From NCBI RefSeq assembly GCF_014633365.1, contig NC_068349.1, positions 19,544,753 to 19,608,752 of the forward strand: 64,000 bases of DNA, in the 5' to 3' direction. A program made the translations under genes and the position numbers. The DNA is from Diospyros lotus. Its lineage: Eukaryota > Streptophyta > Magnoliopsida > Ericales > Ebenaceae. The notes beneath the pieces are model-generated. The model was not told where the DNA came from, did not search any database, and saw only the letters and a program-made list of their open reading frames with translations. This document shows, piece by piece, positions 22,680 to 33,784 of the stretch; position 1 is the stretch's first letter, and every line of letters begins with the position of its first letter.

Positions 22680-22905
22680 CGCTAAATTTAGCGATGGAAT
22701 TGTTTTCCATTGCTAATTTAGTGACGGGTCAAAATCCAGTTGCTAATTAGCGATGGGGGTTATACCCGTTGCTCTCGTTGCTAACCCCATCGCTAAAAAA
22801 AATCCGTCGCTAACCTCGTTGCTAAATTTCAGCGACGCCTTTTTTAGGGACGGATTTTGATGTTTTAGCAACAAAAGTTTTTGTCGCTAAAACGTTGATT
22901 TTTTA
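22680..22905. repeat. Second block of TTAGCGACGG-type palindromes
   Basis: Tightly packed copies such as TTTAGCGATGGAATTG and CCATTGCTAA, GCGATGGGGGTTATACCCGT, and TTTTAGCAACAAAAG paired with TTTTTGTCGCTAAAA. It is related to 16600-17535 and separated from it by the Tat-like insertion, so both were probably one element's two ends. Confidence 0.75.
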
Positions 22906-23953
22906 AAGTATTTTGAAATATAGGTTTATGTTTTGCTATTTTGAAGTTTTTAGCTTAAGGATTCAACTAAACTCACACAAAACCATAAATCTATGAACAA
23001 CAAACTCCCAAAACACCCACGACATTCCTTTAAACCCCACATAAGTCCACCTTGTTCACTAACCCGAAAACTTTGGGTCATTGCACAACTATTGGTGTTT
23101 GTTTATTTCATCTATCATTCAAGGAGTTAGGGTGTGTGATGTGTCCCTTTTAATGGTCAACCACATTTCAGAATCAAAGAGTCATGGTGCTTTTATTATA
23201 AGTTAGTAAGAACAAGTTGGACTACATTAAATGGTAAGATGGGCACCACAAATGAAGGGCACACTTTTGAATCTAAAAATTTTAATATATGCCAGATGTC
23301 GATGAATTTGCGGAATGTACCAGAGCATCCTATTATAAGCGTGTGCCTCAAATAGAGAAATAAAAGCTAGGGTCTTTATGAATAAGAAGTATTTCACCTA
23401 AGTAACTCATTCAATAGGTGGATGGCTATGTAATAGAATAACACTTGTGCAAACTACCTTATCTAAGGAAACAACCCAAATTTCCAGCACTTTTTTTTTG
23501 TGTTGTCTTACTTAAGGTGTTACATATTTTTACCCTTTATATTATGCTAAACCAACTAGCTATAACCCAATTTCACATAGGTGAGCAAAGGCCTTGAGAT
23601 GCCATCTATTCCCCAAGGTAAACTTAGAGAATGAGAAACACACAAATAGATAGATAAAAAGAAACGAAGAAGAAAAAGAGTTACCTTATAGTAGATGAGA
23701 ACATAAACAATCTGTGGTGATATTTACACAATGGTGGTTCAATCATAAGAGAAAGGAGAAGAAGAAGAAGAAAAGAGTGATGAAAGGTTACCTCATGTCG
23801 AATGAAAGTACAAATTATCGGTGGCAATGATAACGATTTGGTTGCTAAGAAAGAGATATAAAAACAGGGAAACTATTCAAAATATAAAGACATTTTGATT
23901 ATTCTTAAATATTAGCTAGGGTTAACTAACAAAATAGAGAAGAATGTAACTTG
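22906..23953. other. No feature recognised
   Basis: AT-rich with no long frame and no LTR or TIR boundary that I can support. Two similar GAGAAAGGAGAAGAAGAAG / GTTACCT segments lie at 23660-23800. Confidence 0.5.
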
Positions 23954-25146
23954 TGATATTGATAGCATGCATATTTATACCATATTTTGGCATTTCACCT
24001 CATTCTTATTAGGCCATTTGAAGCAATTTTTGCTGATATTTCATTGTTTCTATTTTATTATGCTTCAAATTGTCCTTGCACTATTTTCTATCTTACCTCT
24101 ACTCTATGGATCCAGGCTTTAGGGAATATTGGATGGGCTAGAGAAGTGGCTCAACTAAAGGAGCTTGGGCCTACTTTCAAGGAGCAGACTTGGGCTACTC
24201 ATTGTGCTGTTTTGGGCTCACTTGTTTTCTGTTGGGCTAGGCCCAACCCTAGCCTCCCTAGCCTTTCCTTTCTTAGCCATGTATTTAAGGCCTCTTAATA
24301 TGAATTTCCAAAGATCATGAGGAGATAGAAAGGGAGGAGAAAATAGAGAGGATTCTGCCCGTTTTTGTTGTTGTAGCATTTTTCTGTTTTCTACATCTTT
24401 TGTTCCATTTTGTTTTCCTAGCTGTAATGATAGGCTAGAGCATTTGTAACCGGTTGTGTGTCTTGAATCCATGTGGAATTTGAGTCCCGGATGAGCTACA
24501 AGAATCTGGTTTGTTGTTTGTTTCTTATTCATTTCTATTTGGTTTAGTTTGAACAGATTTGTGAATGCATGGAGTTCATGGCAGGTTTGTGTGAATTTGC
24601 ATGGTTTCATTTTCTGTTAAATGCTTTAGAGAGCAGAATGTTATAGCCGGTTGGTATAACATCTAGGAAATGAATATTATGTGCTTGAACGGTTGTTCTT
24701 GCATAGGTCCGGATAGGTTGAATAGAGAGTGAATGGCTGCATTTTGTTTACAAGAGATTTCTGTATTCATTTTGTTGTTCCAATCATTCTAATCCTTGGA
24801 CGGTTGTTGAGGATGCTTTGAGTTTGTTATCCGGATATCAAAACATCTAGCAAGCCAAGGTATATAGGTTGGACGAGGAAGATTTCATATAGGAGACAAA
24901 TACACAGCCGGTTGCATATCTTTTACTGATTTTTCATCCATCTTTATCTTTCTGTTTTGCCAATTAATTTTCTGTCAAAAACCCCCCCTAAACAAACTGT
25001 TGGTTATGTTGGTTCTCCTTTGTTGGTAGAAGAAAGTGAGGCTCCTTGTGAGAGATGACCTAGGGTGCACTTTGCTGCAAACTAGAGAAGAGATGCAAAC
25101 ATAGATCTCTAATTCTGGAGTGGTTCGACAGTCGGCCAGATATAAA
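23954..25146 (+). mobile_element. Probable Tat-type LTR (solo or truncated)
   Basis: Begins TGATATTGATAGCATGCATA and has promoter-like GTATTTAAGGCCTC near 24285. It closes with CTTGTGAGAGATGACCTAGG and GGTTCGACAGTCGGCC, the end sequence seen in many plant Tat/Ogre-type LTRs. No matching right-hand target duplication is visible, because another LTR-like sequence begins at 25147. Confidence 0.55.
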
Positions 25147-26340
25147 TGTATAACAATGGCACCAAAATCCAAGAGGGGGTGAATTGGGATAATTTACAAA
25201 ATTGATTTTTCTTGATAAAATCTTGATCGATAATAATGTTTGAAGAAATGAAAATGATAAACAATAAGCAATGCTTAAGAAAAATACAGGAAATAAAACA
25301 ACCACAATAAACAATGATGTGTAGTGGTTCCGCTTTCCAAACATAGTCAACTATACTGGCTTCCCACCAAGGATTTTGAAATCAATCCACTAAAAAACCC
25401 CATACTTAAGCCAAGTAGATTCTCTAGTCTGCGACTAGGAAAATTACATACATTCCACTCAAATGGGCCTTCTAACTTGTGCTAGGTATACAGAAAAGTG
25501 AATAAGAGAATCTAGGAGTAAAACTCTTAGTTACAATTTCTCTCTACAGAAAAATGAGAGGCTTAAAATGAATATAATAGTGTAAATACAAGGCCTCAAA
25601 AGATAAGAACAGAGAGAATGAAATTTAAGGCTCGATGTAAACTTGAATGCTCAGTAATTGAAATAATAAATGTTCTTAGCAATCTTCAACGATCATTCAA
25701 CCACTTATTTATAATTAATGGTAGATAAATACAAAAATTCGACCGTTATGATAGTTGAGCAAGCATTTAATGCGCTTAAAACTAACCCTTACATCTTTAT
25801 GTGAAACAAACTGTCGACAAACTCAAGAGGTTAGTCGACCATATTTTTGAATAAAATTAAGACATAGTCGACAGAGCCATAAACATAATCGATAGATAAC
25901 TAACCATATTTACTAATAGTTGACAATCACCTTTACATAGTCGACATATCCAAAATGTGAAGAAAACTTCTACTATCATACACACTGATAGTCGACAGAT
26001 GAAATTAAACTGTCGACAGAATCATCAAGATAGTCAACAGAATAAAACATAATCAACAGATGCTAGGCATAATCAACAGATCAAATACACTTAGTCGACT
26101 ATTCACTTAAAAAAACTAAACACTTAGATGACAATATGTAGAAGAACACTTGATTGATATAACAGAGATTCCAAACATAAGATTATTAATCATTGAACTC
26201 TCTTAACTTTGTTTCTTTTGAAAGCAAGTTGAGATTATCAAAATGATATTGATTTTGAATTTAAACACTGAAACTTATTTCTTTAGATTTCAAAATTGAT
26301 TTTCATAACTTTGTGTCATTATCAAAACTACTCCTTTAAT
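25147..26340. repeat. LTR-like sequence, GTGAATTGG / GTCGACAG family
   Basis: Near its start it has CCAAGAGGGGGTGAATTGG, then a segment with about ten scattered copies of TAGTCGACAG-like motifs (25810-26100). The same plan recurs at 38603-39924, where TSDs prove it to be a mobile LTR. The right edge here is not clear. Confidence 0.55.
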
Positions 26341-27993
26341 TTTCGAGAGTAAAAATATCAATTTGATATTAAAACTCATGGATACTCATATTGTCTCAAA
26401 TGTTAGGGGTAATTCTTGTAATTATCCTTAACCTTAAGGGGTGCATACAATTTTTGCTATTTTATGTGTGTATATATATATAATTTTTATTAAAAATATC
26501 AAAATACATTTTATGTAATTTAAAAATATACTTTTTATAATTACAATATATTCGAGAAAATTGGGTATTTGACAATTGATGACCAGTAATACCTTATTTA
26601 CCAAACATGATACAGTATTATTTAGACTCATTACTCTTTCATCCCATCACTACTTAATTCGAATGTCAAACAAGTTGCTAGTTAAGATCTTTTACGAGAT
26701 TTGTCTAAAATACACTAACTACCCCCGTGTTTGAAAAATATCACCAACGTTCTTTGAGGTTAGTTACCATGCATCACATACCCCCATGTTATTAACAACA
26801 ACAAATTTTATTAAAAACTCCAAAATGCCCTTATTTCCCTATAATTAAAAAACAAAATGATGATGGTGTTGGCATTGTCGGTGATGGGTTTAGAGCTTAC
26901 CAACGATGGAGTATGAAGAATTGTACCGGTTCTTCTTCTCTAGAAAAATCAATTAGCTTAATGGTAGAAAGAGAGAGAGAGAGGAATGGCAATAAGGTTT
27001 CTTCGCCATTGTCGACAACGATGGGCCCATAGAGATAGGTAGAGATATAGGGACAAAGATACAGAGAGATAAAAAGAGTGAATTAGCATAGGGGGTTTCT
27101 TCCTTACTGCCGATGATGTTTTTTAAAAACCTATCAATTGAGGTGGGTTTCTAGAGAAAACACTCATTGACTGTGATAGATGTTTTGTAGAAAGCCATCA
27201 TGATTTAGGGCTTTTGAAACCCAACATTGTTGATAGGTTATTATCTGTTGAATTAATATATTAATGATGTTAATGATATAATATTAATACAAAATTTTAA
27301 TTAATTATGTATAAAATAATCGGGCAAACTCTTGTGATTAAATCAAGAAATCTAAACCTGCTTGAGCAGAGTATTTTATCAATTGAGTGACTATAATATG
27401 AAAGTTAGTCTTAGCAAACTTTTAACCCATACCGGAGTATTCATGTGTTAGTAATCCAGTAGAAAAGTATTTTAAGCTTACTATAATCGAGTATTTGCTT
27501 GTCAATCTCAATATTTATTTGCTAGTCTTCAATCGAGTAAATCAACAAATAAATATGAAAGTTGCACCATAATTAGAGAAGAAATCTAACATTATTTCTC
27601 TTCGTGATTCATTCAATGATAATGAGACACTTGTAGAGTGAGTTTATTTGGCACCCATATTATTAATCAACAATTAGTTTTAATGGAATGAGACGATAGC
27701 CTAGAATTAAAATCAAATATTTCAATTAATAAAATAAAAAAAAATTGAGCAAAATTAAGAACAATGTGAACTGACTCTTTTAAAAAGAGTTTTGATTACC
27801 ATTCAAACGTGTTCAAGATAAACAAATTAGGGGAGAAAATGAGAACTCAAGTTGCAACAAGAATTCATTTGATTTGAAAGAAATCAATTAAAGTTAGAGA
27901 AAAACACAAAACAAATAAATAAATAAATTGAAGGAAAGGGATTGTTTTAAGCTGAAAGATTAAATGATGTAAAATAAGAGAGCAAAAACCAAC
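26341..27993. other. AT-rich stretch without recognised genes
   Basis: No coding domain is recognised. 26400-26800 contains the CTTAACCTTAAGGGGTGCAT and ACTACCCCCGTGTTTG kind of phrase that is common in plant dispersed repeats, but no ends are visible. Confidence 0.5.
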
Positions 27994-28065
27994 TGCGTTT
28001 GCCGGGAGTCGAACCCGGGTCTATTGCTTGGAAGGCAATTATCCTAACCGTTGGACTACAAACGC
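27994..28065 (-). tRNA. trnG-UCC: tRNA-Gly (anticodon TCC)
   Basis: 72 bases, nuclear type. The acceptor stem GCGTTTG pairs with CAAACGC. The anticodon arm is TTGCCTTCCAAGCAA with TCC in the loop. The T arm is GGGTTCGACTCCC. The A box is TAGTCCAACGG and the B box GGTTCGACTCC. A pol III terminator (TTTTT on the minus strand, plus 27984-27988) follows within 10 bases. No intron is present. It is the only locus here that looks fully functional. CCA is not encoded, as expected for a nuclear gene. The trnG-UCC name is only descriptive. Confidence 0.95.
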
Positions 28066-28345
28066 GGTTCAGTTCATAGTTGCTTATGAACATATAAATA
28101 ATTATAATTAAGATAGAAAATGAGGCCCCCGTCCTCCTCGCTTTTGCAACGAAGAGCGTGTGGTTAAACCTCAGAAGGAATACTTTTAAGGATCACATTA
28201 GCAACTTATGTTCCTATTTTAATTTTTTAAATATTATATTTGACATCTTAAAGTATAAATTAAGTAATTCATTGTATACTTTAGGGTTAAAGGTGTTTTA
28301 CTTATTTTTAGTCAATCATAATTCTGGACAAAGAAAAAATAGTTC
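28066..28345. other. No feature recognised
   Basis: AT-rich sequence upstream of the tRNA gene (in its orientation). No motif beyond the internal pol III promoter is needed. Confidence 0.5.
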
Positions 28346-28477
28346 GTGTTAAGTAACTAATATGACATATTATGGAGAAAAGAGAAAACGTTATATGTAA
28401 CAACTTAATTAGTGTTAAGTAACTAATATGACATATTATGGAGAAAAGAGAAAACGTTATATGTAACAACTTAATTA
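28346..28477. repeat. 66-bp tandem duplication
   Basis: Two almost identical copies beginning GTGTTAAGTAACTAATATGA lie 66 bases apart (28346 and 28412). High identity suggests a recent slippage or short duplication. Confidence 0.92.
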
Positions 28478-28823
28478 ATAGGTCAATAAAATAGAACAGA
28501 AAAATAATTAGTTCATCAACAAAAAAAAAAGAAAGTAAATTGACTATATATCTTTTCAACTTTGGTTATTTGATTTATACTTTTTAAAAAATTCCTTTAT
28601 TTTATCAAAATGAAATCCTAAATAATCTCTAAGAACATTTGAATTGTTAATGTTTTAATAATAATAAAATGACTTAAGCATAAGGGTGGTAACTTAATTG
28701 GTAAGAATGTCACCCTTTGTTGAATCAAAAGATGAAATCTTCTTAAATACATAATCTACCAAATAGACCCTAATAGCAATCGAGGGGCGTGGGGCCTACT
28801 ATTATGCTACTCACCTTTCTAAC

Positions 28824-29796
28824 CAGAGGCGGAGCCACATGAGGCCCACTTATGGCGGTTGCTCTATTGGGTTAGGATTTTTTTGGTTGATTTTTGGGTA
28901 TTTAAAAAAAATATTTTATATTAATAAATCAAACACTTAAATAATTCTTCATAAACTGCCTTTTAAAAGAAATCTATAAGCTTAAACTCCACCATAAACA
29001 ATACTCAACAAAACCTTAATTATATTTTAATACTATTGTTGTAAAGTTTTCCCTATAATCTCTTTACTAGTTTAGTATTCTAAAATGTGAATATTTTGAA
29101 TGTGATTTCCTAGAATAGTAATTTGACCGATCTTACTCTTAGCAAGATAATTAGTTTTGCTAAAATTTAGAAAGTTCCAATAAACATGTATTTGAGGAAG
29201 TATAAAAATAAAGATTTAGATATAAGATATATTAAGAATTAATTAAAACAAACAAGTAAATAAATTTAATTAGAGATTATTTATCTCTTTTTAAGTAAGA
29301 TGTCAAAGACAACCAAATACATAATTGATAGCCTCATGATAGGCAAAGATGGCAATGGATTAGGGATGAGTCCCAATTACTTATTTAAAATTAAAATAAA
29401 TATAAAAATTAATATATAAACATAAGAGTCATTTAACTATTTATTAAAATAAGTATGCAACTGAGAAATCTCAATTATTTATTAAAAAATAAAAATATAT
29501 AAAATTAAGATATAGACATAAAACTTATTTAAAAATTCATCAAAATAAATATGTAAATAGATAAATAAAAAACCTATTGCTATATTTAGCAACAAGGTTA
29601 AGACAGAAAACAAGACTAAAAAGCCTATGAAAAACCTAAATCATCTTTAGTAGCATTACCAAAGTATGAAAAATCGTAAAGAATAATTATAAAAAATTTT
29701 TGCATTTTAATATTATTATTATTGTCTTATTTTTAAAATTATATTTTTTATATTTAAATTTATTTTCACTGAATCAAAATCCTGACTCCACCCTTA
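28824..29796. mobile_element. Non-autonomous hAT-like element, TSD TTTCTAAC
   Basis: The left end is CAGAGGCGGAGCCA, and the right end read inward is TAAGGGTGGAGTCA. These are imperfect terminal inverted repeats of the GGGCGGAGCCA type common in plant hAT elements. Perfect 8-bp duplications TTTCTAAC flank it (28816-28823 and 29797-29804). The 973-bp interior is AT-rich with no transposase frame. Confidence 0.82.
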
Positions 29797-29962
29797 TTTC
29801 TAACGATAGAGAACTCTTATAATCATGCAAAATGGAAGTTGTTACATTGATTAAAAAATAGACTGTAAAATGATGTAAAAGATTTAAATTTCATTATTTG
29901 TAGTTTTTTTTTTTTTTTTAACATAATAGCCTTAACCTAATTGGTAGAGAGTTAAGAGTACA

Positions 29963-31003
29963 TGTAAGACCCCAAGATAAAAGAAATTAATTTTAGAAGT
30001 GTTTTTAGAAATTTTTGGTCTGAAAAAATTTAGGTGATAAGATTTTACAAGTAACTATAACTCTCGAGTGATTCGAAGAATTAGAGTTCACATAAGAACT
30101 GAATTAATAAGTGATCGAATTAATTGTAAGTAAAGTCTTGAAACTTAGATATCTAAGAAAAATTATAAGTGATTGACGAGCGTCTCGAGACAAGATTTAT
30201 GATAATAAAAGTAATTAAAAATGGACAATTTTTGGTATAACTAAAATACAGTCTGAAAAATTGAATGATCATAAGGAGCTTCCGAAAAGTTAACAAAATC
30301 CTGAGAGGGTTCAGATTTTACATAAAGAATAACTCTAAAGTGGTTTCGGGATGAAACAAATGTGTTATGAGGGCGCAGAGAGAGAAGTGTACTTATTAAG
30401 TAACTTTGAGGTATTCATTTTAAATTTTAAGTATTTTAATAAATATTAATTTAATATTTAAGGGTATAGAAATAATTAAAGAAATGCTAAATGAAAATAT
30501 GAAAAATATTGTAGAAATTTTTTTTTTCTATTCATATTACATATAAATATAATATATATACTATAATATACCATATACATGTGTGGAAGAAAAGTTGCTT
30601 CACATGGATTCTTTTTCCTTAGCATCCGTTCTTCCATTTTCTTCCTAGCTCCGTGCAAGTGCAACCATTTAATGTATATATATATGTGATGATGCGTGCA
30701 CATACATAAAAGTGGGATGTGTAAAGAAATAATATTATAAGTTAGGGGAAGGAAAGAAAGGCAGGAGAAGCAGCAGGAACGCAGCTGGAATTTTCCAGCA
30801 TCATCTGGGCACCAAACGACGCCATTTAGGGGCCAAACTAAGCAGCCAAGTGGCTGCCTCCAACAGTCACGCGTCCAGCTCCACTCCTTCCTCAAACTTT
30901 AAGATAATGTTGGATTTAAATAGTTTTTACGAGTTATTATGTTAGATTTTATTAAAGGAGCGTAGAGTTATAGTTTTGGCCTTTCGGATACTTTTAACAA
31001 TTT
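29963..31003 (+). mobile_element. Left part of a large-LTR-family sequence (interrupted)
   Basis: Starts TGTAAGACCCCAAGATAAAA, matching the TGTARYACCC start of the solo LTR family here. It has a T-rich block and a GGCGCC-free promoter-like region around 30540-30720. It is cut at 31008 by a Tat-like derivative and continues at 33785. No right-hand TTACA end or target duplication could be found. Confidence 0.6.
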
Positions 31004-31008
31004 AAAGA

Positions 31009-31497
31009 TGGACTGTCTGGATCCAATCTCGGCCCTCTCCTTAATCCCAATCTTGGTCCTCTCTTTGGACCTAGTCTTAGCCCAGCGCTAGCCTACCACG
31101 ACATCATTACGATCTCCATTGGGTATCTGTGCAACCGCCTCAGATCCCACCCTCATTCATGACGGATTTCATCCGCATTAATGAAGGTCTCGTCGCCACT
31201 ATGCTATCACGTGTGAATCTCTATCGGCGCCGAATAGTCAGTCACATCACCTACAAACGCACGACGTATGCATGCAGGATGACATTTCCTCCTCCTATAT
31301 CAGCTAACTCTTCTTAAAGCCAAGGTATGTTATGATCTCTGACTTACGGATACACTGTCTCTCCTTACTCTCTTACTCATTCGAGCGTCAGAGTGCTTAC
31401 AGGTGCTAACTGCCCCCCGGACGGACCCATAGCTGGAGCCCGCGCCCTGTCGTTGTGATCCTTTATCTGATTATCCTCCTTTGATCAGGAAGGAATA
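31009..31497 (+). repeat. 5' LTR of the small Tat-like derivative
   Basis: Shares long matches with 33289-33779, for example ACGACATCATTACGAT versus CCACATCATTACGAT, GCATGCAGGA, and CCCCCCGGACGGACCCAT. It ends AGGAATA at the primer site. Confidence 0.9.
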
Positions 31498-31520
31498 TCT
31501 CGCGCCCATAGTGGGGCCCG
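31498..31520 (+). other. Decayed primer-binding site
   Basis: Reads TCTCGCGCCCATAGTGGGGC, a mutated form of the TGGCGCCCACCGTGGGGC site used by 17821-22495. Confidence 0.7.
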
Positions 31521-31581
31521 ATAAAACTTACCTACCCCATAATCTCACAAGTGCCTCTCAACCCAACCCTCTCACCTTACC

Positions 31582-32152
31582 ATGGTGCGAGCTAGAAACG
31601 CCCATACCCAGGAGCTAAACGACACCAACCACCTCCCACAAAACTCAGCTGTCATTGAGGTCCTTCTCCAGGCTGTCCAACAACTTCAAAACCAAGTCAC
31701 TAAGTTAACTAGAAACCAACAACAAGTTTTAGGACTTTTGTTAGGAGCTCAACATCCACCAGGTCTTCACCTCAATTAAACACCCTTAGACCAACAGCCA
31801 AGTAGAAGCCGCCAATAATGCCATCTTAGTCAGTCTTAAAAAATGACTCAATGGCGCTAAAAGCGCATGGACAAAAAAACTCTCTATGGTGTTGTGGTCG
31901 TACCACACCACAGCTCAAACCTTGACCGTGGAAACACCCTTTCAACTCACCCACAGATTAGAGGCCATGATCCCTGTAAAGATTGAAGAACCTAGCCTCA
32001 GGCGACAACATTTTTGTGAAGACACCAATGATGAAGAACAACGAGCTGACCTTGACCCTATCCAAGAAACTAGAGACCAAGCCCAAATCCATGAACAAAC
32101 TACTAAACAAAGAGCAACTCAGAAATACAGTAATCTCGGCCACTCTCCCTGA
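31582..32152 (+). pseudogene. Gag N-terminus fused by deletion to the integrase C-terminal half
   Basis: 31582-31779 (65 codons) begins MVRARNAHTQ and contains the coiled-coil stretch VLLQAVQQLQNQVTKLTRN, like the Gag start of the other Tat-like derivative. From about 31780 the frame changes to integrase: TNSQVEAANNAILVSLKK, a stop, then SAWTKKLSMVLWSYHTTAQT, ETPFQLTHRLEAMIPVKIEE and a C-terminal tail rich in charged residues to 32152. The rest of gag and all of protease, RT and RNase H are missing. It is not functional. Confidence 0.85.
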
Positions 32153-32450
32153 AGATAGCCTTATATCAAATGGACATTTGCAAATCTCGAGCTTCCTCAG
32201 TCTAGCCCCGGCCTCAAGTAACCTCGTTCACTCTCCCTGAAGATAGCCTTGTATCAAACAGGCATTGGTAGACCTCGAGCTTCCTTGGTTTAGCCCCGGC
32301 CTCGCGTAATCTCGGCCGTTCTTCTTACAGATAGCCTTGTATCAAACAGGCATTGGAAGACCTCAAGCTTCCTCGGTCGAGCCCCGGCCTCGAGTAACCT
32401 CGGCCACTCTCCCTGAAGTTATCCTTGTATCAAACAGGCACAGCATAAAT
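32131..32450. repeat. 88-bp tandem repeat, 3.6 copies
   Basis: TAAYCTCGG starts at 32131, 32219, 32307 and 32395, exactly 88 apart. Units contain GATAGCCTTGTATCAAACAG and GAGCCCCGGCCTCG. Confidence 0.95.
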
Positions 32451-32539
32451 AGATCTTGGGTTACTTCGAACTCACTTAACCCGCTAAATATAAGGTACCT
32501 AAGAATTTTTCATTTTATTACTCGTAACTCATTCAATAC

Positions 32540-33110
32540 AAGTATTAGCAGGACCTCGAGCTTGCCTTGGTCCTGCCTTAGCAGTGCTCCGAACCTAGGT
32601 TGACGCGGTCAGTCACAGGACTTCGAGCCCGCCTGCAGTGCTCTGAACCTAGGTCGATGTGGTCCGTCACAGGACCTCGAGCCTGCCTTGGTCCCCCGTT
32701 TGTAGCGCTCCGGACCTAGGTCAACGCAATCCGTCACAGGACCTCGAGCCCGTCTCGGTCCCCCGTTTGTAGTGCTCCGAATCTAGGTCAATGCGGTTCA
32801 TCACAAGACCTCGAGCCTGCCTTGGTCCTCCTTTAGTAGTGCTCTGGACCTAGATCGAAGTAGTTCGTCACAGGACCTCGAGCTCATATCGATCCCCCTT
32901 TTGCAGTGCTTCGAAACTAAGTCGATGCGGCCCGTCACAAGACCTCAAGCCCGCCCTGATCTCTCGTTTGTAGTGCTTCAGACCTAGGTCAACGCGGTCC
33001 ATCATAGGACCTCGAGCCTGCCTCAATCCCCCATTTGTAGTGTTTCGGACCTAGGTTGATGCGGTTCGTCACAAGACCTCGAGCACGCCTCGATCAAACT
33101 TTCGCTCTCA
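32540..33110. repeat. 67-bp tandem repeat, about 8 copies
   Basis: CAC/CAGGACCTCGAGC landmarks at 32668, 32735, 32802, 32869, 32936, 33003 and 33070 are 67 apart. The leftmost unit is shorter (54). Units carry ACCTCGAGCC, GGTCCCCCGTTTGTAGTGCT and GACCTAGGTC. The array lies between integrase and the 3' LTR. Confidence 0.95.
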
Positions 33111-33288
33111 AGTCGTGCCATGTATCAGACAGGCACGCCAGACCTCAAGTCTACCTAGGCCCGACTCCAAAGTCGTGCCTCGAATTAGACATCCAGCTCT
33201 CCAAAACTGGCATATGCAACAAAAATCGTCCAGGCTTCCTCCTCTCTAGCTCGAACGCTCGCTTCTCGAACATCCGACGTAGAAGGGC

Positions 33289-33779
33289 TGTGAACCGTCC
33301 AGGCCCAATCTTGTCCCTCTTCTTAGGCCCAATGTTGGTCATCCCTCTAGACCCAGTCTCGGCCCAGCACCAGCTTGCCACCACATCATTACGATACCTA
33401 CTAGGTATCCGTGCAGCCACCTTAGATCCCACCCTCATTAATGGCAGATCACATCCACATTAATGAGGGTCCCGTCGCCACCATGCTACTATCTAGGAAC
33501 CTCCATTGGCGTCAGATAATCAGTCCCATCCCCTGCAAACGCACAACGCATGCATGCAGGAGGACATCTCATCCTCCTATATTAGTCAGCTCTTCTCAAA
33601 ACTAAGGTATGTTCTAACGTCTGACCTACTGATACACTATCTCTCTCTACTCTCTTACTCACTCAAGTGTCTGAGTGCTTGCAGGTGCCAGCCGCCCCCC
33701 GGACGGACCCATTGTCGGAGCCCGCGCCCTGCCGTTGTGATCTCGCCTCCAATCGTCCTCCTTTGGTTAGGAAAGAACA
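33289..33779 (+). repeat. 3' LTR of the small Tat-like derivative
   Basis: Starts TGTGAACCGTCCAGG after a purine run and ends AGGAAAGAACA before AAAGA. Confidence 0.88.
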
Positions 33780-33784
33780 AAAGA

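Larger units (their letters stand above)
31009..33779 (+). mobile_element. Small Tat-like Ty3/gypsy deletion derivative, TSD AAAGA
   Basis: Two LTRs of about 490 bp (31009-31497 and 33289-33779) surround a 1.8-kb interior, with perfect AAAGA copies at 31004-31008 and 33780-33784. Plus-strand order is LTR, primer site, gag start, the later part of integrase, then an 88-bp and a 67-bp tandem array, a short purine tract (AGAAGGGC) and LTR. This is the same plan as 17821-22495 but more diverged and in the other orientation. It encodes no complete protein. Confidence 0.9.

Noticed and set aside
32540..33110. CRISPR-like or satellite centromere array
   Set aside because: Contiguous 67-bp units without spacers in a plant retrotransposon 3' region; neither CRISPR nor proven centromeric.
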